Part shown: positions 53,000 through 61,389 of the stretch, in pieces
Position numbering within the stretch: position 1 is the first letter of the stretch
Layout of the letters: every line of letters begins with the position of its first letter
Source of the DNA: Acidobacterium sp. S8
Lineage (GTDB): Bacteria; Acidobacteriota; Terriglobia; Terriglobales; Acidobacteriaceae
Assembly (NCBI RefSeq): GCF_009765985.1
Contig: NZ_LMUM01000034.1
Coordinates: 698,910 to 762,909 of the forward strand
DNA: 64,000 nucleotides
Reading direction: 5' to 3'
Program-made: the position numbers and the translations under genes
Notes under the pieces: model-generated
Databases searched by the model: none
Told to the model about the DNA's origin: nothing
What the model saw: only the letters and a program-made list of their open reading frames with translations

Positions 53000-55270
53000 A
53001 TGCGCAGAACTGCATTGCTTTTTCTTTTTGCCTGCCTGTTTTTGAGTTTGCAGGCACATGCCAGTGTCTTTGGACAGGTGGAAGGCATCGTGCATGATCC
53101 GCAGCATCGACCGATTTCGGGAGCGCAGGTTGTTCTTAAGTCGGCTACTTCTGATTTTTCGCAGCAGATACAGACGAACAATGACGGGGCTTTCCGTTTT
53201 GCTGCTATTCCGGCGGGCGATTATCTGGTCACGATCCGGCAATCGGGCTTCAGTGCTCTCGAACAACACATCACCGTTGCTTCGGGCGCGTCACCGCTTC
53301 TGCATTTCGAGCTTTCGGTTGCGGGTGTTCAGCAATCCGCTGTGGTTACGGCGGAAGCGCAGACTGCCAATGTCGATACGGTGACTCCTACAACTTTGGT
53401 CAGCCGCGAAGATATTGCCCGCACGCCTGGAGCGAGCCGCACGAACGGCTTTGAAATGATCACGGACTATGTTCCGGGTTCGTATGAAACGCATGACATG
53501 CTGCATATGCGCGGCGGTCACCAGGTGAGCTGGCTGATTGATGGCGTTCAGATTCCCAACACCAACATTGGAAGCAACCTCGGCGCGCAGATTGATCCCA
53601 AGGATATCGATTACCTTGAAGCGCAGCGTGGGAGCTATAACGCCGATGTGGGCGATCGCACCTATGGCGTTTTCAATGTGGTGCCACGCACGGGTTTCGC
53701 CGGCAACAACCAGGCTGAGCTTGTTTTGAGCGCTGGCAACTTCTACCAGACCAATGACCAGCTCAACTTTGGCAGCCACAGCGAAAAGTTTGCATATTAC
53801 GGCAGTCTTAACGGCAACCGCAGCAACTATGGATTGCAGCCGCCTATCTCGCAGGTGTATCACGATGCTGTGAATGGTTACGGCGGCTTTGCTTCATTCA
53901 TTTACAACCGCACTCCGCAGGATCAGTTTCGTCTTATCACCCAGTTGCGGACCGACTACTTTCAGGTTCCGTATGATCCGGACCCTAACAGCTGGGAGAA
54001 TCAGGAATATGACTCAAGCGGGTTGCGCGATGGCCAGCATGAGACCGATGGACTGACGACATTCTCGTGGGTTCACACATTCAACACATCGACACTGTTA
54101 CAGATTTCGCCGTTCTACCACTACAACAGCGCCAACTATGAACCAAAGCCATATGACTTTCCTGTAGCCACGACCAGTGATCGAGCTTCGAACTACGGCG
54201 GAGTGCAGGGATCGATCAGCACCGAGATTGCCAGCAATAACATTCAGGCGGGCATCTACTCGTTTGGTCAGCATGACAGTTATCTGTTCGGAAGCATCTT
54301 CAACGATGGAAGCTTCGAAAATTTTTCGACTCCCGATGCGGCGAGCGGCGGGCTGGTAGAAGAATTCATCTCTGACAATTACAAAATCACACCCTGGCTT
54401 ACGCTGATTGGCGGATTGCGCCAGTCGTGGTTTCGAGGCGATTTTACGGAGAAGGCGACAAGCCCGCGTGTGGGCGCTGCGGTGCAGATACCGAAGCTTA
54501 ATTGGGTCTTCCGCGGATTCTATGGCCACTATTACCAGCCGCCTCCGCTCCTCACGGCGACAGGGCCGATTCTTGGATATGCGAATTCGCAAAATACCGC
54601 ATTCGAGCCGTTGCATGGCGAACGGGATGAAGAGCACCAGTTTGGAGTGCAGATTCCCTTTCGTGGATGGCTGCTGGACGCCGATACATTCCGTACACGC
54701 GCGAAGAACTTTCTCGATCACAGCAATGTCGGCGAATCGAGCCTCTATTATCCTGTCACGATCGATGGAGCGCTGATTCGCGGATGGGAGCTGACGCTGC
54801 GCTCGCCGCGTCTCTGGCGTTATGGACAGGCGCACCTGGCGTACTCAAACCAGATTGCCGAGCAGCGGGGAGCGATTACGGGAGGGCTGGTCTGCGCGCC
54901 TATAAGCTCACCGGACTGCGAGGCGGATTTCAGCTATTCGCCGCTCGATCATGATCAGCGCAACACTCTTAACGTAGGCTACGACGTTTCATTGCCGTGG
55001 CGCGTCTTCGCATCAACAAATGTTTATTACGGGTCGGGCTTCAGTAATGGAGATCCGAATGAGCAGTATCCGGGCAACTATCTGCCACAGCATACGACCT
55101 TCGATCTAACGGCAGGAAAGACATTCGGAGAAAATGTAACCGTATCGGTTACATCACTCAACGTCGCTGACCACCGGGTATTGCTGGATAACAGCCTTAC
55201 CTTTGGAGGCTTTCACTATAACGATCCTCGCCAGATTTATGGCGAAGTTCGCTATCGCTTTCATTATTAG
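53000..55270 (+). CDS. TonB-dependent receptor, shorter type
   Basis: 756-residue outer-membrane receptor. A signal peptide (ALLFLFACLFLSLQAHA) precedes a carboxypeptidase-regulatory-like domain (about 27-105, VEGIVHDPQHRPISGAQVVL). A classical plug follows (about 125-230, MLHMRGGHQVSWLIDGVQIPNT), then the barrel ending VRYRFHY. AGGAGG lies nine bases ahead of the ATG. It is about 350 residues shorter than the three Oar-like receptors of this window and closer in layout to siderophore or metal receptors. Likely co-transcribed with the upstream Cys/His-rich protein. Confidence 0.9.
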   Translation: MRRTALLFLFACLFLSLQAHASVFGQVEGIVHDPQHRPISGAQVVLKSATSDFSQQIQTNNDGAFRFAAIPAGDYLVTIRQSGFSALEQHITVASGASPLLHFELSVAGVQQSAVVTAEAQTANVDTVTPTTLVSREDIARTPGASRTNGFEMITDYVPGSYETHDMLHMRGGHQVSWLIDGVQIPNTNIGSNLGAQIDPKDIDYLEAQRGSYNADVGDRTYGVFNVVPRTGFAGNNQAELVLSAGNFYQTNDQLNFGSHSEKFAYYGSLNGNRSNYGLQPPISQVYHDAVNGYGGFASFIYNRTPQDQFRLITQLRTDYFQVPYDPDPNSWENQEYDSSGLRDGQHETDGLTTFSWVHTFNTSTLLQISPFYHYNSANYEPKPYDFPVATTSDRASNYGGVQGSISTEIASNNIQAGIYSFGQHDSYLFGSIFNDGSFENFSTPDAASGGLVEEFISDNYKITPWLTLIGGLRQSWFRGDFTEKATSPRVGAAVQIPKLNWVFRGFYGHYYQPPPLLTATGPILGYANSQNTAFEPLHGERDEEHQFGVQIPFRGWLLDADTFRTRAKNFLDHSNVGESSLYYPVTIDGALIRGWELTLRSPRLWRYGQAHLAYSNQIAEQRGAITGGLVCAPISSPDCEADFSYSPLDHDQRNTLNVGYDVSLPWRVFASTNVYYGSGFSNGDPNEQYPGNYLPQHTTFDLTAGKTFGENVTVSVTSLNVADHRVLLDNSLTFGGFHYNDPRQIYGEVRYRFHY

Positions 55271-55272
55271 TA

Positions 55273-55352
55273 AGCGTCATCCGAGGGAAGAGTCTCCAGT
55301 CATCCTGGCTTGAGATTCTTCCTCCGTTCGCGTTGCTCAGGGTCGTCAGAAG
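55273..55352. repeat. Degraded repeat of the GTCATTCTGAG family
   Basis: GCGTCATCCGAGGGAAGAGTCTC and GAGATTCTTCC...GGTCGTCAGAAGGACGGCG form the two arms. It lies between convergent genes. Confidence 0.65.
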
Positions 55353-55395
55353 GACGGCGTCTTACAGTCATGCGCGGCGGCGCATGGAGCGCGAA

Positions 55396-55875
55396 TCATT
55401 TCTTGATGGTGCGCGAATCCCATTGTGTACAGCCGGTGGGCTGGCTGTAGTCGAGCATCTTGCAACCGGCGACGCTGCCCGGCGCCTGCTTATCTGTGCT
55501 GAAGGGCATGAGCGTTGGCGGTCCAAGGATGCCGAGGAACTGGCTGTCCCATTTCACGGGGATGAGCGAGTTGTGTTTGAGCGTGAATGTGGCGGGAGAC
55601 GGCGACGGTTTGTCCTCAACGGTATCGAAGGTGATCGCCAGCGTTTTCCCGTCAAGGGTCCAATGGACATGCCATACTTCGGGGTCTTTCTCGTGCCAGT
55701 TCTGTTGCAGAACCGCGGTGCCGTCTTTGGCAAGCGTCAGCAGGACGACGCGATGCACTTCGGCGGAATATCCACCGCTGCCCATGTAGAAGTTCTTGAG
55801 CTTATCGGCGTAGCTGGAAGCCGAAATCGAGAGCGCAAGCAGGAGCACGAGAGCCGCCAAAGGTTTGATACGCAT
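55396..55875 (-). CDS. Exported protein of unknown function
   Basis: 159 residues from the ATG at 55875, where a signal peptide begins (LAALVLLLALSISASSYA). The longer track ORF overlaps the next gene. The mature part includes YMGSGGYSAEVHRVVLLTLAKDGTAVLQQNW and VEVWHVHWTLDGKTLAITFD-type beta-strand alternation (quoted in part), resembling lipocalin-like or copper-resistance NlpE-like strands. Two cysteines lie near the C-terminus. Five bases downstream of the FAD enzyme gene, so probably in the same operon. No confident family. Confidence 0.62.
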   Translation of the reverse strand: MRIKPLAALVLLLALSISASSYADKLKNFYMGSGGYSAEVHRVVLLTLAKDGTAVLQQNWHEKDPEVWHVHWTLDGKTLAITFDTVEDKPSPSPATFTLKHNSLIPVKWDSQFLGILGPPTLMPFSTDKQAPGSVAGCKMLDYSQPTGCTQWDSRTIKK

Positions 55876-55880
55876 ATGGT

Positions 55881-57119
55881 CTACATCGTATCGCGTATAG
55901 CGGACTTGTCGAGCGGAGAATGAATATGCTCGGGACGAACTCCGAGTCCGACGACACGCGCCATGATGCGCTGAAGGCCGGGCAGGTTGAGAATCGCACG
56001 CATCTGCCACGGAGCATGGGCTTTCTCCGGCTTGCCAAGGAAATTTAACGAGGCGTTATGCGCCCGTGCCTGCATGCCTTGTATTACGCGCACCGGGAAT
56101 TCGCGCCGTTCCTGAACGCGAGCCAGCAGATCGCGGGTGACCGCTTTCTGGCGTAGCGGCTGAGCCAGTATGTTCGCCGCGGCAACTGCATCCTGCACTG
56201 CGAGGTTGATGCCGACGCCTCCGGCCGGCGACATGGCGTGAGCCGCGTCTCCGATGCAGAGCAATCCATCTCTGTACCACTGCCGCAGGCGGTTGATCTG
56301 GATGGAAAGCAGCTTCACCTGGTCCCAGTCCTTGATCTCTTCGACGCGTTTGCCGAGGAACGGGCTGACCTGCAGCAGCGATTCTCTGAAGGCGGGAATG
56401 CCCGCGGCCTTTATCTGGTCGAACATGCCCTTGCGGATGATGAGACCAGCCTGAAAATATTCTTCGCGGTTGATGAGGATGAGCATCTGGCCATAGTCGA
56501 TATTTCCCAATGAATGGTAGGGATCGTCGGGATGACGGCTGATGTGGAACCAGAGCACATCGACGGGCGCGCCGTGATCGATGACGTCGAACTTTGCCGT
56601 GTCGCGGACGATCGAATGGCGGCCATCGCAGCCTACGGTTAGATCGGCTTCGATTTCGGCTTCCCCTTGCGGCGTCTTGACGCGAACTCCCTGCACGCGG
56701 CCGCTCTCTTCTATAAGCCCAATCACTTCGTGTTCCATGCGCAGGTCGAAGGTCGTAAACCTGTTACCGTGCTCGGAGAGGAAATTCAGGAAGTCCCACT
56801 GCGGCATCAGGCCGATGAATTTGCAATGTGTGGGCAGGTGAGAGAAATCGGCTGCGGTAAAGGCGAAATCGCCGAACTGGCCGCCGACGCTGTGAAGTTC
56901 CTGATGAGGCAGCTTGAGGAACTCGTCGAGCAGACCGAGTTCATACATCAGTTCCAGCGTCGAAGGATGAATGGTGTCGCCGCGGAAGTCGCGGAAGAAA
57001 TCTTTGTGCTTTTCGAGCACTGTTACGCGAACGCCTGCACGCGCCAGCAGGTAGCCGAGCATGACGCCTGCCGGGCCGCCGCCCGCAACACAGCATGTTG
57101 TTTTATCCCGTTTCTGCAT
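55881..57119 (-). CDS. FAD-dependent monooxygenase/oxidoreductase (PHBH fold)
   Basis: 412 residues from the ATG at 57119 (the track ORF extends into an upstream shadow). The N-terminal FAD dinucleotide motif is VAGGGPAGVMLGYLLARAG, the DG motif is VGCDGRHSIVRD near 160, and the second FAD motif is CIGDAAHAMSPAGGVGINLAVQDA near 290. This is the class A flavin monooxygenase pattern (p-hydroxybenzoate hydroxylase, UbiH, aromatic hydroxylases). Substrate unknown. Divergent from the FmdE-like gene across 65 bases. Confidence 0.87.
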   Translation of the reverse strand: MQKRDKTTCCVAGGGPAGVMLGYLLARAGVRVTVLEKHKDFFRDFRGDTIHPSTLELMYELGLLDEFLKLPHQELHSVGGQFGDFAFTAADFSHLPTHCKFIGLMPQWDFLNFLSEHGNRFTTFDLRMEHEVIGLIEESGRVQGVRVKTPQGEAEIEADLTVGCDGRHSIVRDTAKFDVIDHGAPVDVLWFHISRHPDDPYHSLGNIDYGQMLILINREEYFQAGLIIRKGMFDQIKAAGIPAFRESLLQVSPFLGKRVEEIKDWDQVKLLSIQINRLRQWYRDGLLCIGDAAHAMSPAGGVGINLAVQDAVAAANILAQPLRQKAVTRDLLARVQERREFPVRVIQGMQARAHNASLNFLGKPEKAHAPWQMRAILNLPGLQRIMARVVGLGVRPEHIHSPLDKSAIRDTM

Positions 57120-57184
57120 CCTTTTCCTTCGAAAATACAAGCATTGCGCCAGAGGGTTAAAACTTACAGGACTACGATACATGT

Positions 57185-57772
57185 ATGGATGCGTTTGAAG
57201 ACTTATTGAGGCAGGCGGAGGTGGCTCATGGGCATCTTTGCGCCGGACAGATTCTCGGCGTCCGGATGGCCATGCTTGGCTGCGCGCGACTTGGCATCGA
57301 TGAGCCGCGCGGTAAGGACCGCAAGCGCCTGGTGACGTATATCGAGATTGACCGCTGCGCCACGGATGCGATCGGAGTGGTGACGGGCTGTCGCCTGGGC
57401 AAGCGCGCGTTGAAGTTCCGCGACTGGGGCAAGATGGCCGCGACGTTTGTCGATCTCGCCGCGGATAAGGCGATCCGCATCGCAGCAAAAGAGTCGTCGA
57501 AGGCGCTGGCGCGCGAGATGTATCCGGAGATAGAGAACAAGAACCAGCAGCAGATGAAGGCTTATCGCGAGATGAGCGACGGCGATCTCTTCGATGAGCA
57601 GTGGGTACGGGTGGTGATTGGGCCGAAGGAATTTCCCGGTTACAAGGGCGAGCGCATTGTTTGTGATCGCTGTAGTGAGGGCATTAACTATGACCGCTTC
57701 GTGCGGCGGGATGGGCAGAATCTTTGCTTCAGCTGCGCTGCGCCGGAAGAGCGCTATTATCAGCCGCTCTAG
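57185..57772 (+). CDS. FmdE-like protein with C-terminal zinc finger
   Basis: 195 residues related to subunit E of formylmethanofuran dehydrogenase. The FmdE domain (about 8-140) shows AEVAHGHLCAGQILGVRMAM and IEIDRCATDAIGVVTGC, whose His/Cys residues likely bind metal. A TraR-type four-cysteine zinc finger follows (CDRC at about 160 and CFSC at about 178). Most bacteria with FmdE-like proteins lack methanogenesis, and a molybdenum-enzyme accessory role has been suggested. No such enzyme is adjacent. Divergent from the FAD monooxygenase. Confidence 0.85.
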   Translation: MDAFEDLLRQAEVAHGHLCAGQILGVRMAMLGCARLGIDEPRGKDRKRLVTYIEIDRCATDAIGVVTGCRLGKRALKFRDWGKMAATFVDLAADKAIRIAAKESSKALAREMYPEIENKNQQQMKAYREMSDGDLFDEQWVRVVIGPKEFPGYKGERIVCDRCSEGINYDRFVRRDGQNLCFSCAAPEERYYQPL

Positions 57773-57810
57773 TGATGTTTTCATTTTAAGGTCCAAATTC
57801 AGACGGAGAA

Positions 57811-57878
57811 AGGCCCAGGGCTAAAGCCCTCCAGAGCGGTGCGCCTATTCACCGGGCTAAAGCCCGGTGCTTCTACCT
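57811..57878. repeat. GGGCTAAAGCCC-family repeat downstream of the FmdE-like gene
   Basis: CAGGGCTAAAGCCCTCC, a spacer of about 20 bases, then CCGGGCTAAAGCCCGG and GCTTCTACC. Same layout as the copy inside scpA at 20828. Confidence 0.88.
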
Positions 57879-57899
57879 GAATGAAGAGTGATAAATAAC

Positions 57900-57924
57900 A
57901 AAGCCCGCCATGATGGCGGGCTTT
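57900..57924 (-). terminator. Rho-independent terminator of the fourth receptor gene
   Basis: AAAGCCCGCC and GGCGGGCTTT form a perfect ten-base stem. The T-rich tail is on the minus strand (GTTATTTATC), so it serves the receptor gene that ends at 57941. Confidence 0.8.
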
Positions 57925-57940
57925 GCTGGCTGAGGATGAA

Positions 57941-60900
57941 TTAGAAGCTGAAGCGCGCTCCAAATTCACCGGTGAAGGATTGCGGAGTTACAGTGCTGCT
58001 GGGTGTGATGAAGTTCGTTGGTTTCAGGAAGGATGACGGATCGGTCGCATCGAGCGAATTGATGTTGCTCTGAAGGTTCGGTCCGAAGTTAGCGCGGTTC
58101 GTAAGATCGAAGCTCTGGAAGAAAAGATTGACGTTGTATCTTTCTCCGAAGGTGATCGTCTTGCCGATTCTGGCATCGAGTTCTACGAAGGTCTGGCCGC
58201 CGGTTGTGTCGTAGGAAACCTCCTCGCAGGTTCCGGCTGAGAGGCAATTCTTGTAGAAAGTGCCGCTATACGCACTGCCGTCGGCGTTGAAGAGCGCAGT
58301 GAGCGAGCCGAAGTCATTCATCTTTCCGCCCTTGGGGATAATGGCGTGAGCGTTGCCGCGGCCACTTCCCACACCCCATATGTCGCTGCTAGAGAATACG
58401 TCCACGGGACGGCCCGAGCCGATCTGGAACAGCGGCGAAATGTCGATCTTCCAGGGAAGAGAGATAGTCGCCGAAGCGGTGAGGTGGTGGGTTTCGTCAT
58501 TTGGCGAGCGCCCATAGTCCTGGCGGCGGAATTGGCCAAGGAATGGATTCGTAGCAGTGTTACGGAAAGATGCCGCCGCACCCTCGAAAGCCAGGCTCTT
58601 CGACCAGGTGTAATTTGCAGTGCCTGTGATGCGCTTCCACATTTGCTGACGATAGCTCAGGTTGAGGGCGTCATAGTAGGAACGACCAATCGATTCTTCG
58701 TCAGCAATGCGGCCGAGTACCGGGACGCCGGCTGCGGTGAAAGCTGCGGAGAAGGGACGGGAGCCGTCGCTGTAGTAGCGGAGCGGGTTGATGTTGACGG
58801 TCTTGTCTTCATGAAGGCTACGCACCTGCACATATTCGACTTCCACTACAGAATGCACGTTTGGTGCGGCCTGCAAGCCAAAGTTGATCTGCTGCGTGTA
58901 GGGATTGCGGTAGTGGGGATCCATGAGTCGTCCGGTAGATCCCGGAGCCAGATCGTGCGTTGCAGGAGGAATGACTGGCATGGGATCGACTCCATACCGC
59001 CAGTTGCTCAGGACGATATCTGTACCAGGTACTGTGTTTCCACTGGAGCAGGTGGTGTCGCCGGGACCATTGCAGGAGATGCTGAAGGTATTGGCGAAGA
59101 CCAGATTATTTGCCTGCTGAATCATGAACAGCGGAATGTTTTCGAACGTCTGGCCATAGTAAAGGCCATAACCTCCGCGAACGACGACGCGAGCGTTGCC
59201 GAATACGTCGTAGGCGAAGCCGATGCGCGGGCTGATATCGAGATTGTCATTGCTGGGCAACCCCGTATAGGTACCGCCGATGTTGGCCAGGTTAGGAACA
59301 TAGCCGCTGAGGAAATTAATGGGGTTGCCCGCAGCGGGAACAGTTGGAACGCCGGTTGCTGCTGCGGCGATCAATTGCTGTACGGTGCGGCTGTTCTTCT
59401 GCTTGTCGATGCCGTAGGTATCGATGTCGCGGTCATAACGAATGCCGAGGTTCAGAAGCAGTCGGGGAGTCACCTTCCAATCGTCCTGAACGAAGAGGCC
59501 GAGCATCTTCGGAGAGAGGTTGAAGGATGGATCGCCCGATGTTCCCGTCATGGCCTGCACCAGGCCCGGCGTGGCAAAGCCCTGAGGATACTTGCCGGGG
59601 CTTCCAAGGATGTTGGAGGGCGTGTCGAAGAAGTCGAATTCAGGAGTCGGGTTGTTCTCGAAGAATCCGCCGACCTGAGGTTCGTAGATGAAGTCCACAC
59701 CAGCGCGCAGCGTGTGGGCACCGTGTGTCCAGGAGAAGTCATCGCGGAACTGGAACTTGTGCTGGCTCGATTTCTGCGGGACGTTGGCGTTGGTGCCGAA
59801 GCTGGTGCCGTCTGGGAAGGTGATCAGAGGCGTCTGCGTCGTGGTGTTGATGAGGTTGTTCCAATACTGGAAGCCAGCAGTGAAGTTATTGACAATGCTC
59901 GACGACAGAATGGAGTTCAACGTGAAGTTGGTGAGGATCAGATCGTTGATCGTGTAGTTGCCTTCTGACAAGTCGTTCTGCGAGGTCGACTGATCGTTGT
60001 TGCTTTTGTTGTCCTGCGCGGTGTAACTGAAGAAAGCTCTTTCGTTCGGACTGAAGGTGTGATCGATGCGACCGTTGTAGCGCTTGTCGTCATACGGGGT
60101 GGGAATTGTGTGAGAGACCTGCGGGCCGGGAGAGAAAGCTCCACTGCTGGCTGCAAGTGCAAGTTCGTTATATGAATCGGGGTTGACGGAGATGCTGGAG
60201 CGCTCGCGCAGACCTTCGTAGGCGAAGAAGCCGAAGTCCTTATCTTTGCGAATGGGACCGCCAAACGATCCGCCGTATTGCTGACGGCTGTAGTCGGGCT
60301 TTGACTGATCACCCTGTTCAGCAAAGTAGTTGTTGGTCTGGAAGGTCTGGGTGCGGAAGAAGCCATAGAGTGATCCGTGGAACTTGTTGGTGCCGGATTT
60401 GGTGATCACATTCAGTGCTGCGCCTTCGCTCTTGCCGTTTGCGGCAGAGAAGCGGTTCGGGCTGATATTGAACTCCTGCACAGCTTCGAGGGGCAACTGC
60501 ATGACGGCGCCGCCGACGGTGTTGTCCTTATTATCGATGCCGTTGACGGTGGTATTGGTATTGCGGCCGGAAGAGCCATTCACGGCATAGACGGCATAGC
60601 GGTTCTTGGTCGGGTCATAGCTATCGACCATTTTGACGCCGGGAGCGAGGATGGCCAGATTAGCAAAGTCGCGACCGTTGAGAGGCAGATCTTCAATCTG
60701 CTTGGTGCTGACCGTTGTCGAGACGTCAGTCTTCTCTGTATCGACAAGCTGACTGTTTGCCGTAACTTCGACGGTCTGGGAGACCTGTCCTGTCGTCATC
60801 GGCACATTGATGGTTGCTGTCGCGCCGACCAGCACCTGCAAGCCCTTTACTTGTGCCGAACTGAAGCCGCTGGCTTCCACCTGAAGCTGATATGCGCCGG

Positions 60901-61150
60901 GCGAGAGCAGGTCGAAGCGATATTCGCCGGTCCCGCTTGTCACCGTCCTGCGTTCGGCGTTAGTGGCCGTGTTGGTGACGGTTACGGCAGCATTGGGAAC
61001 TGCTGCACCGGTGGGATCGGTGACCACTCCTGAGATATTGCCGCTGGCGGTTGCCTGGGCGAGCAGTGTTTGCCGTCCCGATAAAATCGCCGTAGATAGT
61101 AAGCAGATGTAAAGAAAAGGACGCAAAAGCGCCCCGCGCGTCATAGCCAT
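57941..61150 (-). CDS. TonB-dependent receptor with carboxypeptidase-regulatory-like domain (Oar-like), third copy
   Basis: 1069 residues from the ATG at 61150, chosen because AAGGAG lies six bases ahead and a signal peptide follows (FLYICLLSTAILSGRQTLLAQ). The track start at 61240 adds 30 residues without support. The carboxypeptidase-regulatory-like domain (ISGVVTDPTGAAVPNAAVTV, about 36-120) is followed by a plug with LPLNGRDFANLAILAPG and SEGAALNVITKSGTNKFHG and a long barrel ending GEFGARFSF. A cluster of ATTGTCG elements upstream may regulate it. Ligand unknown. Confidence 0.92.
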   Translation of the reverse strand: MAMTRGALLRPFLYICLLSTAILSGRQTLLAQATASGNISGVVTDPTGAAVPNAAVTVTNTATNAERRTVTSGTGEYRFDLLSPGAYQLQVEASGFSSAQVKGLQVLVGATATINVPMTTGQVSQTVEVTANSQLVDTEKTDVSTTVSTKQIEDLPLNGRDFANLAILAPGVKMVDSYDPTKNRYAVYAVNGSSGRNTNTTVNGIDNKDNTVGGAVMQLPLEAVQEFNISPNRFSAANGKSEGAALNVITKSGTNKFHGSLYGFFRTQTFQTNNYFAEQGDQSKPDYSRQQYGGSFGGPIRKDKDFGFFAYEGLRERSSISVNPDSYNELALAASSGAFSPGPQVSHTIPTPYDDKRYNGRIDHTFSPNERAFFSYTAQDNKSNNDQSTSQNDLSEGNYTINDLILTNFTLNSILSSSIVNNFTAGFQYWNNLINTTTQTPLITFPDGTSFGTNANVPQKSSQHKFQFRDDFSWTHGAHTLRAGVDFIYEPQVGGFFENNPTPEFDFFDTPSNILGSPGKYPQGFATPGLVQAMTGTSGDPSFNLSPKMLGLFVQDDWKVTPRLLLNLGIRYDRDIDTYGIDKQKNSRTVQQLIAAAATGVPTVPAAGNPINFLSGYVPNLANIGGTYTGLPSNDNLDISPRIGFAYDVFGNARVVVRGGYGLYYGQTFENIPLFMIQQANNLVFANTFSISCNGPGDTTCSSGNTVPGTDIVLSNWRYGVDPMPVIPPATHDLAPGSTGRLMDPHYRNPYTQQINFGLQAAPNVHSVVEVEYVQVRSLHEDKTVNINPLRYYSDGSRPFSAAFTAAGVPVLGRIADEESIGRSYYDALNLSYRQQMWKRITGTANYTWSKSLAFEGAAASFRNTATNPFLGQFRRQDYGRSPNDETHHLTASATISLPWKIDISPLFQIGSGRPVDVFSSSDIWGVGSGRGNAHAIIPKGGKMNDFGSLTALFNADGSAYSGTFYKNCLSAGTCEEVSYDTTGGQTFVELDARIGKTITFGERYNVNLFFQSFDLTNRANFGPNLQSNINSLDATDPSSFLKPTNFITPSSTVTPQSFTGEFGARFSF

Positions 61151-61231
61151 AAACCACTCCTTCGGAAAAATGCAGCACAACAACCGGCCAAAACTGGACG
61201 ACCGAAAAACCTCTCTCCGCATGAAAATGCA

Positions 61232-61294
61232 GATTGTCACAAGTTCATGACCGGAGGATTGTCGAAGATACTAAACCGACAATGGGAATTGTCG
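61232..61294. promoter_or_regulatory. Cluster of ATTGTCG elements upstream of the fourth receptor
   Basis: ATTGTCG occurs at 61258 and 61288, its complement CGACAAT at 61277, and a one-mismatch copy ATTGTCA at 61232. The 61277/61288 pair forms a perfect seven-base inverted repeat with a four-base loop, the geometry of a dimeric repressor site. It lies about 110-145 bases ahead of the receptor ATG. Confidence 0.4.
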
Positions 61295-61389
61295 ATAGGA
61301 AAAAATGAAACGCCGCAGGCCCGCATAAATTCTGTTTATCAGCGATGGCAAGCGCCGAAACGAAAGCGATTTGTAACTTCGGCTGTATC

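Noticed and set aside
58346-59968. 540-residue plus-strand ORF opposite the fourth receptor
   Set aside because: Shadow of the receptor gene; no recognisable domain and no ribosome-binding site.
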